A stretch of DNA of 64,000 bases from Zhengitettix transpicula (Eukaryota > Arthropoda > Insecta > Orthoptera > Tetrigidae), in NCBI GenBank assembly GCA_037074705.1, contig CM073590.1:11230001-11294000 (forward strand), given 5' to 3'. Position 1 is the stretch's first letter; every line of letters starts with the position of its first letter. A program made the translations under genes and the position numbers. The notes beneath the pieces are model-generated. The model was not told the DNA's origin. It made no database searches and was given only the letters and a program-made list of their open reading frames with translations. Shown in pieces: positions 23,791 to 36,240 of the stretch.

Positions 23791-24519
23791 TGGAATATAT
23801 TATTTTAAAACATAAGAAATGTTGCCTCTTTAGTTAGAAATAGTCAAAAATTGTTTGAAATTCCAACGAAAATAACACGCAGCTTTTGCGCTATAGGCTG
23901 CCATTTTTACCAGGTATTAATACAATCAGTGGTGATATTCCAAACAAACCTGAGATAGATTAAAGTTTCCATATATATACTTCATAAGATGCGGTTTTTT
24001 GTGATATATCCTTTCTAATTATGCATCTTAAGTTACAATGCTCCTATTTTTATAGGTGAAGCTAGACGTCAGTTAGCGTATACTTTTACAGTTGCAGACA
24101 ATGAAATGATATCAAATATCATGAATTTTGTGCTGTAGAAAGCCCCTCACACGTGAACCAAGATCTAATTCTGGAAGACGTCCGAGAGACGATACATCTA
24201 ACTTTTCATGGAACTGGTCTCACTAAAGTCCGTTAGATTCCCGTCAATAAACAGATACTTTTATTGAAAGTATAAGTAAAGCTCAAAGAGTTCGCTGGCT
24301 GCTAACGCAAGGTAAACAGCACCGAGAACTCTTCCAGTGGCCGAGTGTGTTTACAACAGTCGTTGGTAGTTCAAGGAAGGCCGGCCCGGCAGATACGGCT
24401 TGCTATTTTCGTGCAAATCAATGTATAAGTGCGTGAGATCAAAACCAAAAAAAGGAATAACCACTGTTCCCTGAAAGTGTAAAGAAGGGGAATACCTGAA
24501 GACGACGTCCACACAGAAT

Positions 24520-25150
24520 ATGGACACTACATTGTATTCGAAGGTGATGGGCACAGAACATAAACCAGATAAAATGCTTGTTATAATTCTGGACGCTGTT
24601 ACAAATTTAAATACTGATGAGTACCAAATAGGATTAGCTAATATTTCCCCAAAAGAAGTACATGTCCAAAATAGCGGATGCGAGAATATTCGTCTTGTTA
24701 ACATGTAAAGAGGATGTCAAAAAATTAATAACACAATACAAGTCAATCACAATAAAGGAGTCAGTTGGTCAATATAATGCAAAAATACTTCCGCGTAATC
24801 TTGTCAAACGTATGCCCAGTTATCCCAAACGATATTATTGTGGTAGAACTAAAAAAGCCAAATAACATTCCAGACTTTAAAATATCTGATATTAGAATAA
24901 GTACTGGTGACCGAAGATTCTCTCACATTAAAACTTTGAGAAGGCAATTCTTTATTAACAAGAATAAGTTAAACTCCCGAATTCGATAATGGTATAACTA
25001 TAGGCTGTACCTAGCTGCGGAGAAGATAATTGCAGTAATTGTAAAAATCCCGGCCATAGCGCGATAAATTGTCCTATTGATGCACTACTGCAGAATAATC
25101 TGACAATTATGACCAAATTCAGTGTAAGAACCCGGCGACCACAATTCTAA
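24520..25150 (+). pseudogene. LINE ORF1 (gag-like) with CCHC knuckle, frameshifted
   Basis: Three successive frames (24520-24708, 24662-24865, 24765-24989) read as one degraded gag-like protein of a jockey-type LINE. The C-terminal part, in the frame ending at the TAA at 25148, has CSNCKNPGHSAINC, a C-x2-C-x4-H-x4-C zinc knuckle near 25028-25070. ORF1 proteins of this type bind the element RNA in retrotransposition. Several frameshifts make this copy non-functional. Confidence 0.8.
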
Positions 25151-25595
25151 CAACTAACCCTCAAATAATGGAGATGGATAATTCATAACCTACAAACAAA
25201 AAAAACTATCTTCGAGATGGACAAGCAAAGCTGATAATGTAGACGCCTGTAATCCTGAACAGAATACAAGTACTAATCCACCCAAGAAAACCAAACAAAA
25301 CATTCATGATCATAAATATATGGCGCTTAGTCAATCATTAGATCCAGAGGAGGAAAACTGCCCCACGTATCTCTTTGGATCTATTAAAGACCCTTATATT
25401 AATTGGTATGTGCTCAATGAACCCAAGGTACATTATTAGATATTGCCAATTATCCTCTACATACTTCACATACTGGAATCATATTAGCCACATTTATATG
25501 ATAAAACGACAAAAAGTAGAATTACAAGGCTCATAAAATTAGTTTAAAAAAGTAAGTTATATTCACAAGCAGACGCTTCCTAATAAAAACAGACT

Positions 25596-25770
25596 ATGAG
25601 AACAGTACAGTGGAATTGCAACAGTCTTGGCAGAACGAGAAATACAATAAAAAAGATTGATCGGACTCTATAACCCGGTTTTATAGCCATGCAAGAATCG
25701 AATTCTAAAGCTAACGCCATGCAGTTAAGCACCTATCAGGGTTATCGCTACAGGGGAAAAAATGTGCGCT
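25596..25770 (+). pseudogene. LINE ORF2 start, endonuclease domain fragment
   Basis: The ATG at 25596 begins MRTVQWNCNSLGRTRN, and after an in-frame stop the frame continues with PGFIAMQES. These correspond to the first two motifs of the apurinic-type endonuclease of jockey LINEs (QWNCNG and IIALQET). The domain breaks off near 25770. The sequence that follows up to the 3' UTR shows no reverse transcriptase. Confidence 0.75.
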
Positions 25771-26089
25771 AATGGCTTACAAAGATTCTCACAGTCTAAA
25801 ATTAAAGAAACCCACATTTGAAATGTATAATTAATCTCTAATGGTAAAATGAATAATATCTTACGAACATAAAATTGTGTATCATTATTTGAAAGTGAAA
25901 AAATAATTACAATATTTGCTGTTGTTCTCATTCAATGACATGTTCAACAAACTTTATAAACTGCTTATTTCTACGTTTATTATTGGAATGATCTTAAGTA
26001 AATAAGTACTCTTTGTAAATTATGTAAGGGTTGCCAATGACCTCGTTGTCGGGGCGACCAGTAAAAACCTTTAATAAAAAAAAAGTTCA

Positions 26090-26859
26090 AAATGTCTCTC
26101 TATATTTGTACCCCGTGTATTCTATACGAAGAACGTATAACCTCCTCACTTATTTTCCAATGGCTACCACCCTTTCGCTGTAACTACACTTCCTAGGTCG
26201 AGTCAGCCATTTACAATTTTTTTCTACTCTACTTCGCATTCTCCCCACCGCATAATTTGACATTTACCTTAAGGATCCCAACAGTCGCCATTAACGACAA
26301 CACTAATGTTTTATAAGCAATTATTTAAGGCTTCATTACATTATTGTGTTCTAATAACGGAATATAATGACTGTCGTATTCTAGTTTTGAATGTCCCGCC
26401 GAAGATTACTACTGAATTAAAGGTAAGGATGGTAAAATATCTACCAGATCGGGAATCTAGCCCCGTTTTTCAATCCTGATCTTTTAATACAGTCTCATAG
26501 TCTTTAGTGCTGATCTTCGATTGAAAGTATTTGTTCTGTTTTTGGATGCTACTAGTTTTTACAAATCACCAGATACTTGAAACAGTTATTTTGCGGGAAG
26601 CTTTCATCGTTTATATCATGCTTTTTCTCAGTTTTTCGTATTTATTACATACATTCTATTTTTCATCGTTCAACTGGTTAGAGAATAAAACGGAGCTTTA
26701 CAAGGTGATGTTTTGAAAAGGCCACCTCTTGAGGATCGCAGGGCAGAGCCTTCTAAGTTGGTTGCGGCACTCGCGGAGAAACAGGGTTAGCGTTTCATAC
26801 CTGTACTGCAGCCAGGCTCGCGCGTCTTGCACACAGCTGGAACAAAATCAATAGCACAG
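26090..26859. other. Unannotated stretch
   Basis: AT-rich. No gene or repeat recognised. Confidence 0.35.
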
Positions 26860-26906
26860 CCAGGCAGGCAGGCGGGCGGGCAGGCAAGCAGGCAGGCAGA
26901 GGCAGG
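26860..26906. repeat. GGCA-type tetranucleotide repeat
   Basis: Imperfect CAGG/GGCA units with CGGG variants in a GC-rich patch (26800-26960). The 131-codon plus-strand frame that crosses it (26827-27222) owes its first part to this repeat and matches no known protein. Confidence 0.9.
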
Positions 26907-27267
26907 AGCTAGGGGCGATAGGGCGGAGCTGCGCCAGGGCCACCCACCACACATGCTACCCTTAAACACCAGTCATCGTCATCACACGCTAACACGCTTT
27001 CCCAAAGAGAAACAAACATTTATTCATAAAGGGTTCTATATGCGAGCAAATGCTCTGGTTTATTTTCCGATGGATTTTAAGTTCAATGACAAACGTGGGC
27101 TCCCATCAGAGATTATTCTTGGTTGTTCCAATGTAGAGGCCCAAGTACGTAAAAGCAAGCGGACTCCTAGATCTTCTGAACGTGGTCCACGAGTCGTCGT
27201 CCGTCAAATATTTTTCTCCTAGTCTGCTTGTCATTTCATTCCTCTCGAATATCACTTCTCTCTCCAG

Positions 27268-27270
<3 letters not shown>

Positions 27271-27343
<73 letters not shown>
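27271..27343. repeat. Compound TA/GA microsatellite
   Basis: A TA array of about 18 units runs into a GA array of about 19 units. Confidence 0.95.
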
Positions 27344-27346
<3 letters not shown>

Positions 27347-27551
27347 AGTTAACAAAATGTTATGGGAACTCTCAGTTCAGGAATTCGAACTTAATACAAA
27401 CAAATAGAAGTTTTCACAAGGCGCCAGTAAATTTTATTTTTCAAGAAACGTAAAATGTATAATAATAAATTTCTCAAAAACCTACAATCTGGTACACAAA
27501 ATACTGGCAAAGGCGTCATAAATCTTTATACTGCGCAAACAAATCCATCTA

Positions 27552-28761
27552 TCTACTTCAATATATAAGATGAATGTATCTTTGTTTGTTTTAATGTTCC
27601 TACACCATTCATCCGATTTCTGTGAAACTTTGGTGAGCCGTTGTGCGCACCCGCAAAGGTTCCAGTCAGCCTCCCGAAGCATTAGGCAACTCCCCAGGAG
27701 TGAACTGGGTTGAATTTTTAAAACATGCGAAACCGACAGGTATTTGCATCGAATAATTATTTATCAGTGTCAATCAGATTGATAGTGTTTCGCCCGACGT
27801 TGTTTGTGTACAATTTCAACTCATTTCGGCATGGAGTGGAGCACTCTTACATGGGGTTACATAAATAATTAACGCGAAAACAACCGAGTTTCGAATTAAG
27901 GGTTATGGAAGTAGCTGAATTTAATTCTGACATTCACCATAACGGTTAGGTTGTAATTCAGGGTGGAGGGGTAGACAAAAGTTTCTAGTACCATCTTAAA
28001 CGCGTGAAGCAATATCTACCAAACTTGATCCATATGTTACTTACTATACCAACACTATCACTGTTCGGGTAACAAAACTATCATCTGAAGGATAGAGCGA
28101 AGCGGCACTTTGATCCGCAATTATTATTAGGGTCGAATGAAAAGTTTTCGCGGTCGCAGAGTTAAATAATTTCATTCTCTAAGCTCTCAATGCCTAATTT
28201 GAATCCCTAATGACAATGAAGGAGAGCATCCGTGTAGGGTTATGAGAGGCAGGGCTTTAAACAAAGTTAATGCTAAAACTACCGTTAATGTCTTTCCAGG
28301 GTTATGGAAGTCGCCGAGTTTAATTTTGACGTTCAAAATCCGGGTTAAATTGTAGTTCAACCCCTAGGTGATGGAGTAGGGGAGGAAGGATGTGAATGGC
28401 CGCTGCATAATTATAATACGAAAAAAAACATGATTTTTGTCGCATTGGGGGTTACGGAAATCACTGAGTTTAATTCTGACATTCAACATGCAGGTTTTGT
28501 TATAGTCAAGCCCAAGGTGAGGAGGTGACACAGACTGAACATAATTCTGCGTATAATCTTAAACGCGAGGAGAAATTTCTACCAAACTTTGTCCGCATGT
28601 TAATTACTATCGAGGAACGCATGCGGTGGGGGCACAAGTATTTTTCAATCTTATGGTACTGGGATTACTTTTTTCCCTCTTAAGATGAGATACGAGTCAA
28701 ATTAAATGATTTTCCGGGCTAATATAAATAAATATCCGGGCAACGCCAGGCACCCAGCTAG
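27552..28761 (+). mobile_element. Helitron-like non-autonomous element
   Basis: The 5' part reads TCTACTTCAATATATAAGAT then GAATGT...TTTGTTTG and a stretch around CATCCGATTTCTGTGAAAC. The 3' end reads CCGGGCAACGCCAGGCACCC then AGCTAG. These are the hallmarks of a widespread arthropod Helitron-like family, and the end CTAG fits the CTRR rule. The flanks A/T fit insertion between A and T. There is no Rep/helicase frame. The interior contains diverged internal repeats, annotated separately. Ends are inferred and may be off by a few bases. Confidence 0.6.
27897..28620. repeat. Internal repeats of the Helitron-like element
   Basis: A GGGTTATGGAAGT...GAGTTTAATT...TGACATTCA block occurs near 27900, 28298 and 28447. 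A second block, CTTAAACGCG...TCTACCAAACTT followed by the run TTACTTACTAT or TTAATTACTAT, occurs near 27995 and 28558. They are arranged as a diverged larger direct duplication. Confidence 0.75.
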
Positions 28762-28769
28762 TTGTTGTG

Positions 28770-29860
28770 TAAGTAGTTTTTCATACAGAAAAATATCATT
28801 CACCAAAAGTTAATTTTTGGCAGAATATGACAGACGTTTAGATGGTGTTAAATGTTCTTTACATTTAAATTTATTTCTTAAGGAAACAACTAAACAAATT
28901 AATCTTCAATTCGTTATTTAACGTTTAAATAATTTAAAGACCAAATCTGTATAAGAAGTATGTAGTACGTATTGGCAAAGATACGACGAATGAAATGTAT
29001 TTCTCCATAACCGCGGAAATAATTTTTAAGTAAAGGTGAACATACACTTAGATTAATTTTAGTTTTCATTTCAATTACTCAGTTCAATTCACTTCGAGCA
29101 AAGGAACAAAATGTTATTTTAAACAAATAATAAAAGTAATAGTTAATTTGGGAAGAAAATAACACAAGAAACTAAATGATTACTAAATAATGTATAAAAC
29201 AACACTACGACACCAAAAATATTTATTGCTTGGAATAAACTAATCATCATCGCACGAAGCCCCGTTTTAAAAGACAACTTATAACTGGTACAAGATGACA
29301 TTTTACAGTAATCGAAAGTAGTAGAAGTGTAAGAAAAAAGGAAGGTAGTTGTACAAAATCCAAACAACAATTTCTTGCTCAAGTTCAACACACAATAACT
29401 TTCATGAATAGGAAAACAAAGAAATTACGCTATCATCAAATATTTTGTTATGGCACGATTTTACAGCTTGAAAATTTCAAAGTTTCGATAACATTTACGC
29501 GTTAACAATTCAATAAAGCACAGAGAACCACGAAAGCATCGAAAATATCCAGTAGACTATCAGGTCGCAAGCATTCGGTGTTCCTACATAAAAAGTAACA
29601 ATTGTTCGTAATAAAATACGGAATACTGTAATTAACTTCTGGAAGTCGTTGCAATTTGGCGTCTGCTATAATCCATTCTCAGCTCCGTGTACACAACAAA
29701 TTTTAAGAAAGTATAATTTGCACTACATCTGTTGTTGTGTATCCGATGATGTTTTTTTTATTAACAGGAAGCTTTACAATCTAAAGATTTTATGTTTGTG
29801 ATATATGTACATGTTATATTATACAGTATATATCCTTTGGAGCATTTTGGTCCACCCATG
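28770..29860. other. Unannotated AT-rich stretch
   Basis: No gene or repeat recognised. Confidence 0.4.
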
Positions 29861-29870
29861 ATTAATGTAT

Positions 29871-30555
29871 TTTAATGATTATTAATTTGGTCTATGGGTC
29901 TCTTTCTTTTTAATCGGCAATGTTTGATGGAGAGGCTGCTGTATCGGAAATTAACGTATTGGGGTGAATTATGTCTTTTTTTATATTGGAGAAGTATGGA
30001 TTTGCTTGTGGTTTGGTGGATGTATGCAATATTGAGGTCACAGTGGATGCGGGAATTGGAGAAGTACCAGGGACAGTTTGTCATATAACGAAGGATTTTG
30101 TTTTGAGATATTTGGATCTTATTGACGTCTGTTTTGGCTGAAGAACCCCAAATGTTAAAATAATTTGTTTAATTGAAAGTGATAAAGGTGAATTAGTAAT
30201 ATGTTATCCTTCAAGGATTTTTGAAACGGTGATTGAAGATTTTTTAAATGTTACTGATGTGTTGGGGCCATGTTAGCTATGCGTCGAGGATTAAACCAAG
30301 GTATTTATGATTTAATTTGTATGGAATGGGTGTATTTTTAATGTGGATATTGTTAAAGGGTTTCTTTTTTTTAGGGAAAAGGGAACTTTTATGGGATTGT
30401 TTGGGTTTATGGTTATTCTCCAACTTTTAGCCCAAATGGCTACATGGTTAATGGCAGTTTGCAGTTGTATTGTAGCCGATTCGTAGTCGTGGAACTGGCA
30501 GAGTATGGCTATATCGTCGGCATATATGGCTCCGTTTTCGGTAATAATTATTAAA
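29871..30555 (-). pseudogene. Jockey-type LINE reverse transcriptase, 3' fragment
   Basis: The minus strand holds AIYADDIAIL, the YADD catalytic box of reverse transcriptase, followed by AINHVAIWAKSWRITINPN, which closely follows the jockey pattern of a helix with W..KWRI.INP. In another frame, nearer the 3' end, are TNCPWYFSNSRIHCDLNI and the terminal CRLKRKRPIDQ, matching the C-terminus of jockey ORF2. Frameshifts and stops separate the pieces. Similarity stops just upstream of YADD near 30555, as in a 5'-truncated insertion. The strand is opposite to that of the LINE at 24.4 kb. Confidence 0.85.
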
Positions 30556-30605
30556 ACGCACAGTGCACTAAATAAGCAACGATTATAATATAATGGCCGA
30601 TTCAA

Positions 30606-31518
30606 ACAATATAAACAGTAAATATGAGCGAGTTCTGAATAGAAAGATTTTAATGGTATGGGTGGGACAGGAAGTGAGTATTAATACTTGCCAATTATTA
30701 TCCGGCCTATCCTATCATATTTTACCGGATAGTCGAGAGGCAACTGTTTTCACATATATTCTTCAAATACTAATATTACTGGGAGACGTTTAGTATTGTG
30801 CAAGATGACTGACAATTTAACACCAAATCTAGCATTCAGATATGTTCGGCCTGTCGCATGGTTATTTCAACGCAGAAAGTGTCACATAACTTCGATTAAA
30901 AGGACGGCGTATTTGTCAAAATTGTTATAATGGATATACTTTCCTTAGGTAAAAGACTGCTCATCAATATAGTGGTGGGAATGCTACCGAAAAACTATTG
31001 ATTCGGAATATATAATTTGAGAAATGAATTAATGAGGGCGTGTGTTCTGAGAAGTTGACAGTTGTATAACTTCAAATAAAAAATATTCGAACGAGATTCA
31101 ATAAAGTAGAGAATTGCGTGGAATACGATGTTACGCATAAGCCTAAGCGGCGTCCCTCGTAGCGTGAGGACGGATCTGGAAATCTCAGGCTCGCGTGACT
31201 ACACGCCAAATTCGATTCCTTCCAGCAATATTTATTGAGTCTAATAATAGAGATCACTTATAAAAGAATATTGCAGTAAATGTTATTACGGCGACTGGCT
31301 GTACCAAACGAAAGTAGATTCCATTAAATTCAAGGGCACCCTATTGCTATGATGTGTCAGGCAAACTTTTAACAAGTTTAAGACAATACTAACTCTCCAA
31401 GTCAACAGCACAGAAAGAGAAGACAGCGGCTAGCAAGTTAAAACTTACCTTGTTAAAGACTTTGGAACTTCTATTTATGAACACAAGGTTTGACACATTA
31501 ATTAGTCCACCCAGAAAA
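30606..31518. other. Unannotated stretch
   Basis: No gene recognised. A tRNA-like fragment with AAATTCGATTCC near 31200 is too decayed to call. Confidence 0.35.
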
Positions 31519-31520
31519 AC

Positions 31521-31539
31521 TATATATATATATATATAT
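31521..31539. repeat. Short TA microsatellite
   Basis: About nine TA units. Confidence 0.9.
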
Positions 31540-32649
31540 TAATTATCACCAATATCTCTAATTAAATTAATTTCTAAATTATTGGATTATTGTATTAGTA
31601 GCGTAATATTGTGACCAGGATATTGTAAGTAATAGTCAGAATAGCGTAAAAATGCGGAGATTCCGGTGTTTTCAGTCTGTATTGTTGTCGGCGGCGTGAA
31701 TGAAAGGTGGACTCTAAGAGTATGATGTTAAAAGCTGTGAAGAAATGAACACACTACTAATGGAGGTCATCAAGTAAATATCAATTAACAATGTTTTGCT
31801 TGCGGAGTCTGTTCGTGGTGGTCAACCTGTAGATGTGAAAGTAAAGGCTCTAATTTAGTTTGATGAAAACGTTTGCTTCGAATCTCCTCAGTAAAGAAGA
31901 GATTTAAGAAAATCAATCGATAAACTACAGAAAACTGATTGTCTGTGGTATGCGAAAGATTGGATTGTGTTTTCTGCTTGGAGTGAGGTGTATAAATTGT
32001 GTGTGCAGCTTAATAGACATTATGGTAATTTTAAAAGTAAAAGTAATTTCATAAATTTCGTGGTTTAGTTAAAAAGAAAATATTTGAATTTTGTGGAGTG
32101 AAGGGAGTGGTACGAAGACGGTTCCTTTCGTACGTAACAATTATATTGATAAAATACTTTAACATTTTATAATTTTTCATAAGTCAGATTCCATTTTGTT
32201 ATTTTTAGTATTTTTGGAAAAGTTAAGTAAAACTTGTTGAAAATTCATTCCAATATTTTTATTGTATTTTTCTATAAATTAATTTGGCAGAGTATTAAAC
32301 AGTATCCAATATCAAGCGTTTAACGAATATAAATAATAGAGCAAATAATTTGTATTGGTCTTATATAGTTCTCTGTGGGCTACATAACGACTTGGATGAT
32401 TCCTGTACAGTCAACTAACATGCGATAGGTTGGTAGTGAGGAGACACGTGTCCAGTGATCTGATTCTAGGAGTCATATCCTCTATATCCTAAGAGTTTGG
32501 AAAGAAAGGGTATTGACTATGTAATGGAGCTACTTTACACCTTTTGTTTAAATTATTTGGTTGGACCAGATAATTTCATCAGGAGTTATCGACAAAACTT
32601 TACTCACTTCGTTTCTCATCGTTAAAAAAAACAATTCATTTTAGATTTA
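31540..32649. other. Unannotated AT-rich stretch
   Basis: Nothing recognised apart from a GACACGTGTC palindrome at 32443-32452. Confidence 0.4.
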
Positions 32650-32938
32650 CGGGCTACATGAAGGTAATCCACATGGCAACTCCCCTTGATTAGCATAGAA
32701 ATGAATTTGAAAGGGAGGATGCGCAGAGGATGAAGGTGTAGACAGGCTATGTGTAGAGTAATCCACATATTTGCAACTCCCCTCTTATAGCATAGATAAG
32801 GGAGTGAAAGGGGGAGATGAGGAAAGGTAGCCAAGGGTTAACTAGGACCCCCGGGCTATGGTTTAAGGATCTTACCCGGCAATTCGCCTAAAAGTGATGC
32901 AGGGAAAACCCTAGAAAAACCAGCATCAGGTAGGTAAC
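32650..32938 (+). repeat. GC-rich dispersed repeat, copy 3, with doubled head
   Basis: The family head (TAATCCACA...GCAACTCCCC...TAGCATAG...GAAAGGG) occurs twice in tandem, at about 32663-32725 and about 32748-32815. The second runs on into the central block (GGGTTAACTAGG, GGCTATGGTTTAAGGATC, GTGATGCAGGG). The copy ends just after CATCAGGTAGGT. Confidence 0.85.
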
Positions 32939-32944
32939 GTTATT

Positions 32945-35510
32945 TATCAATATACATAAAACGCTAACGTCTCGAACGTTTAAAGGGGTTAAACAAAAAT
33001 GTGGTCAGATTCCAAGAAATTTTCATTGATTTACTTCCACTTTCCAGGGGCACTACACAGACTATATTTTGCCGAATTTCAAGTCGAGAACTAGTAAAAA
33101 CATAAAATCTCTTCACGGTCACCATTCACAACCCAGTTACTACGTAACAGTCAGTCACGTATCCGAATGAGCAATGAAGTATCATAACCAGCAAGAGTAC
33201 TTTTTATTCAATGTAATGCTTGGTTTCAATTCAGTGTATTAAATAGCCCTAGGGCAGAACACAAACCACTTCATATAACTATGAATATAATATGATGTTA
33301 TACATTTTACACATAATTAGTATTAAACGTAGGTTCTATATAAATAAAAGAATTAATGTTGTGTGTCGTTTAGAGATGATCTTAATATGCAAATCTGTTA
33401 AATCTAATGCAGATGGTATAAATTTAAATAAATGCTTAAATGAAATTTATAAATGGAATACAGAATTATATGAAATTAAATATATCAAAAACGTAAAACA
33501 ATTACGTACTCAAGAACCAACAGAATTTAAAGTTGAAGCTCAAGAAGATTCTCCGCCTATATTAAACCCTTCATGTTTGTGTGTGAATATGCACGTGATT
33601 CAAATTTATATAATCTTAAAGTAAGTTACCTTCCGAAACATGCAATTTTTCGCAACATAAAAGAAAGCTTAAACGCACAATCCTGTATCAAATTTTGATA
33701 ACTTATTTCAAAATTATTTCCTTACATTTATTCACGCAGGAAAGTTTTTCAAATGCGTATATCTTAGCTTCAACCAAATTAAATGGCTTACACGACAATA
33801 GAATAAATCTCAGTTGTCACTCGAATTGACGCTGCCGCGCAGATGCAGACATACGATACCCATTAAAATTGTAATAGTAATAGATTTAATCACTCCACAG
33901 AAGAATTTCGTTGCCACTAACTTAATGCGAAAGCCGTTAAAAATAGGAGCAATTGAAACAATAAAAGTTAGTACAATACCAATTCTTGTATTTCAAATAA
34001 GGCCGTAAAACATAAATGCATATATTCTATTTGTGTGTATGACACAACCTCGTAATGTTGGTTAAATTAATTTTCTGCTTTGTCTGATGTAAAGACCGGT
34101 TTTGGGTATAAACTGAAAGCACAACAATATTGAAATTGCAAAATTTAGAATTCATATATATATAAAAATATAGTAACTATGAAAAAACAATTTTAATCCA
34201 AATTAACCTAAACAACAAATTTGAGTTGTATATCTGAAAATATATGTAATGGTTTATTTAACATTTAAACATATGAAATCATGGACAAAAACAATTTCTG
34301 GCAAAAAATTAATTAAACTGAAATAATTTTACTCGATGACAAAACAAATCCTCCAAGTGTATCACATCAGACTCATAATAATAGAATAAGTTGAATCAAG
34401 TAGATTTATTTCGCTGGGTATTCGTAGTCGTGTGCACCAGCTCTGATTCTTAACCCTTTTAGCTGAAGGTAAATAGTTTTATATCGTTCGAAACGTAGGT
34501 TTCGTTAATTCTCAAAAGAGACCAAAAAATTTATTAAGGAATCAAAACAATATAGTATCATTTATTGTGTGATGTTTTCCCTTTAGCTTCGCGTATTTTC
34601 TTCGCTAACTAGACTAATGGGAAAGACAATTGTCCCAACTTACAGTTACGACCATATCCTAGAATTTGTTTGTGGAGAAGATGAGAAAATCCAAAACAGG
34701 ATGTATAAAAGCGTTTTAAGCACTAACCGTCACAATAAACAACACTATCGTTTACAACAGTGTTGTTTAAATATTTTTTACATTTTACCTGGCAAATCTA
34801 ACACAAGCTTTCCATTCACACAATTACACATACAATATTACTTACATTTTCACCGAATCTTTCAACTATATTCCAAACAGTTATCGATCCGTTCAGGAAG
34901 CTTTGTATTTTGAATTTAATGACAATGGTAAACATTATGAAAACCTAATTTCATTTTAGCAATTGAGAAATTCGAATGTAACGAAGGAAATAACATACCG
35001 ATACTTGGTTAGACCCCATTATGGAATACGGTAAGGTATGCTAGAATACGCACAGCAGCAAAAATTGGATAGGGTATACATACACTAAGACAGATAAAAT
35101 ATGCAGTAATACTTAGGGAAACGAAACGCTACTTTCTAAAACAAAAAAGGCCAGGATTTGGGCTTTCTTTAAAATTTACTCTAATCAACCAGTCCGAAGC
35201 CAAGTTTAATTGGTAAATGTGACCACCAATTTAAAATTAAACAAAGTGAGCATCGGGCTGACGTGGAAAAATAACAACGATTAATGAATGGAAAGATTTA
35301 CCAGTGAAAGTACAAACGACTTTACATAATAATAGAAAATATCTTAAATACTTTACATAAATTATTTTAAGGAAGTAGAGCAGGTATTAGAAGTTACACA
35401 CAAAATATTCGTTAGTATTTTTTAATTTCATAATGAAGCAGTTCTTATTCATTCTAAAGCAAATGATATTTGTGAAACTGATGGTATTTAAATAATAAAA
35501 CTGATTTACT
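32945..35510. other. Unannotated stretch
   Basis: AT-rich. Plus-strand frames of 110 codons (33292-33624) and 98 codons (34617-34913) are not recognisable. A consensus donor at 33621 follows a second open frame, but no acceptor is convincing. Confidence 0.35.
34463..34497 (+). ncRNA. Weak hammerhead-like motif
   Basis: CTGAAGG ... TTC GAAACGTA. A9 reads G, and stem II is poor. It is listed because GAAACGTA keeps the 3' core; probably a decayed copy or chance. Confidence 0.2.
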
Positions 35511-35513
35511 CAG

Positions 35514-35533
35514 CCAACATCCGTGTTAGTCAC
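35514..35533. repeat. 20-bp direct repeat, copy 1
   Basis: CCAACATCCGTGTTAGTCAC is identical to 36854-36873. Similarity extends a few bases further (xATTTA). Exact origin unknown; it could mark the ends of an unrecognised 1.3-kb insertion. Confidence 0.6.
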
Positions 35534-35999
35534 TATTTAGACGTGACAGATTAAAAGAATTTTTTTATGAAGAAAGAAGAAATAAATAAAAAAATTCTGG
35601 TTCTCTATAATATTTTAATTTTGACTTACAATTTTATTTTTTATCAGAGCCGCTACCATTGCAAACTCAATTTCAAATACAATCTATCGCTTTTTATCCC
35701 AGTCGCGGATTTATTTTATATCCATGCCCACATTTTTACATTATTTGCCATCAACATAAGCATGAACATTTATATTTGCTTCATGTATTCAAACATTTAA
35801 CGTATAAAATATGAATAAGCCAATTCTAGAGTTCGACAAGAAAAATATATGGATCATATGTTCACATAGTATAAACAAAATGGACCATTTGCTTGCAGTT
35901 ACCGCAGCACTTTGGTAACTTTTAGAGCTCCATAATTGACTAAATATATATGACAGCAAATCGAATACAAGTTGAAGATTCTCCCCAATTGGAGGTGCC

Positions 36000-36240
36000 T
36001 TTAGACGGTTCCTACATTGCGTAACTGTAGATTATCTTAATTGTGCGTAGCATGGCCGGACAGCACGTGCAGCGGCTTCATTAGTCGCTAATTGCACAAT
36101 ATCGTTGTTAACCTTTTCGCAAGCCGCCAGCCAGACTTATCCGCGCAAAATCGGTACGCACTGCCAACTGTTGCCCAAATGTAAACACCAATTCCACGGA
36201 TGTGTTGCACTTCCCGCCCATACAATAATACTGATAATTC
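36000..36240. promoter_or_regulatory. Candidate cis-regulatory island
   Basis: A GC-elevated patch in AT-rich DNA holds a dense cluster of familiar motifs: CACGTG, ATTAGTCGCTAATTG (paired homeodomain cores) and TTCCCGCCC (E2F-like, 36211-36219). It shares a CCCGCC...ATAATACTGAT block (36213-36234) with 47240-47258. No coding frame fits. Enhancer function is inferred from motif density only. Confidence 0.25.

Larger units (their letters stand above)
24375..26083 (+). mobile_element. Jockey-type LINE, internally deleted
   Basis: The element runs from ORF1 through the beginning of ORF2 to a 3' end with GGGTTGCCAATGACCTCGTT, ACCAGTAAAAACC and TTTAATAAAAAAAAA, the usual tail style of arthropod jockey LINEs. 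Most of ORF2, including the whole reverse transcriptase, is missing between about 25770 and 25975. AGTTCAA occurs just before the element (24368-24374) and after the poly-A (26084-26090) and may be the target duplication. Having both ends without the middle is unusual, because LINE copies normally lose the 5' end. Confidence 0.75.

Noticed and set aside
24351..24704. 117-codon minus-strand frame
   Set aside because: Antisense to the LINE ORF1, which is supported by its zinc knuckle.
26827..27222. 131-codon plus-strand frame
   Set aside because: Its start is translated tetranucleotide repeat, and the rest has no recognisable similarity or splice context.
31195..31225. AAATTCGATTCC as part of a tRNA gene
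   Set aside because: No cloverleaf can be drawn; at best a decayed SINE.
31453..31519. Minus-strand exon ending at a GTAAGT donor (AACAAG|GTAAGTTT)
   Set aside because: The only acceptor is inside the TA microsatellite, with no pyrimidine tract.
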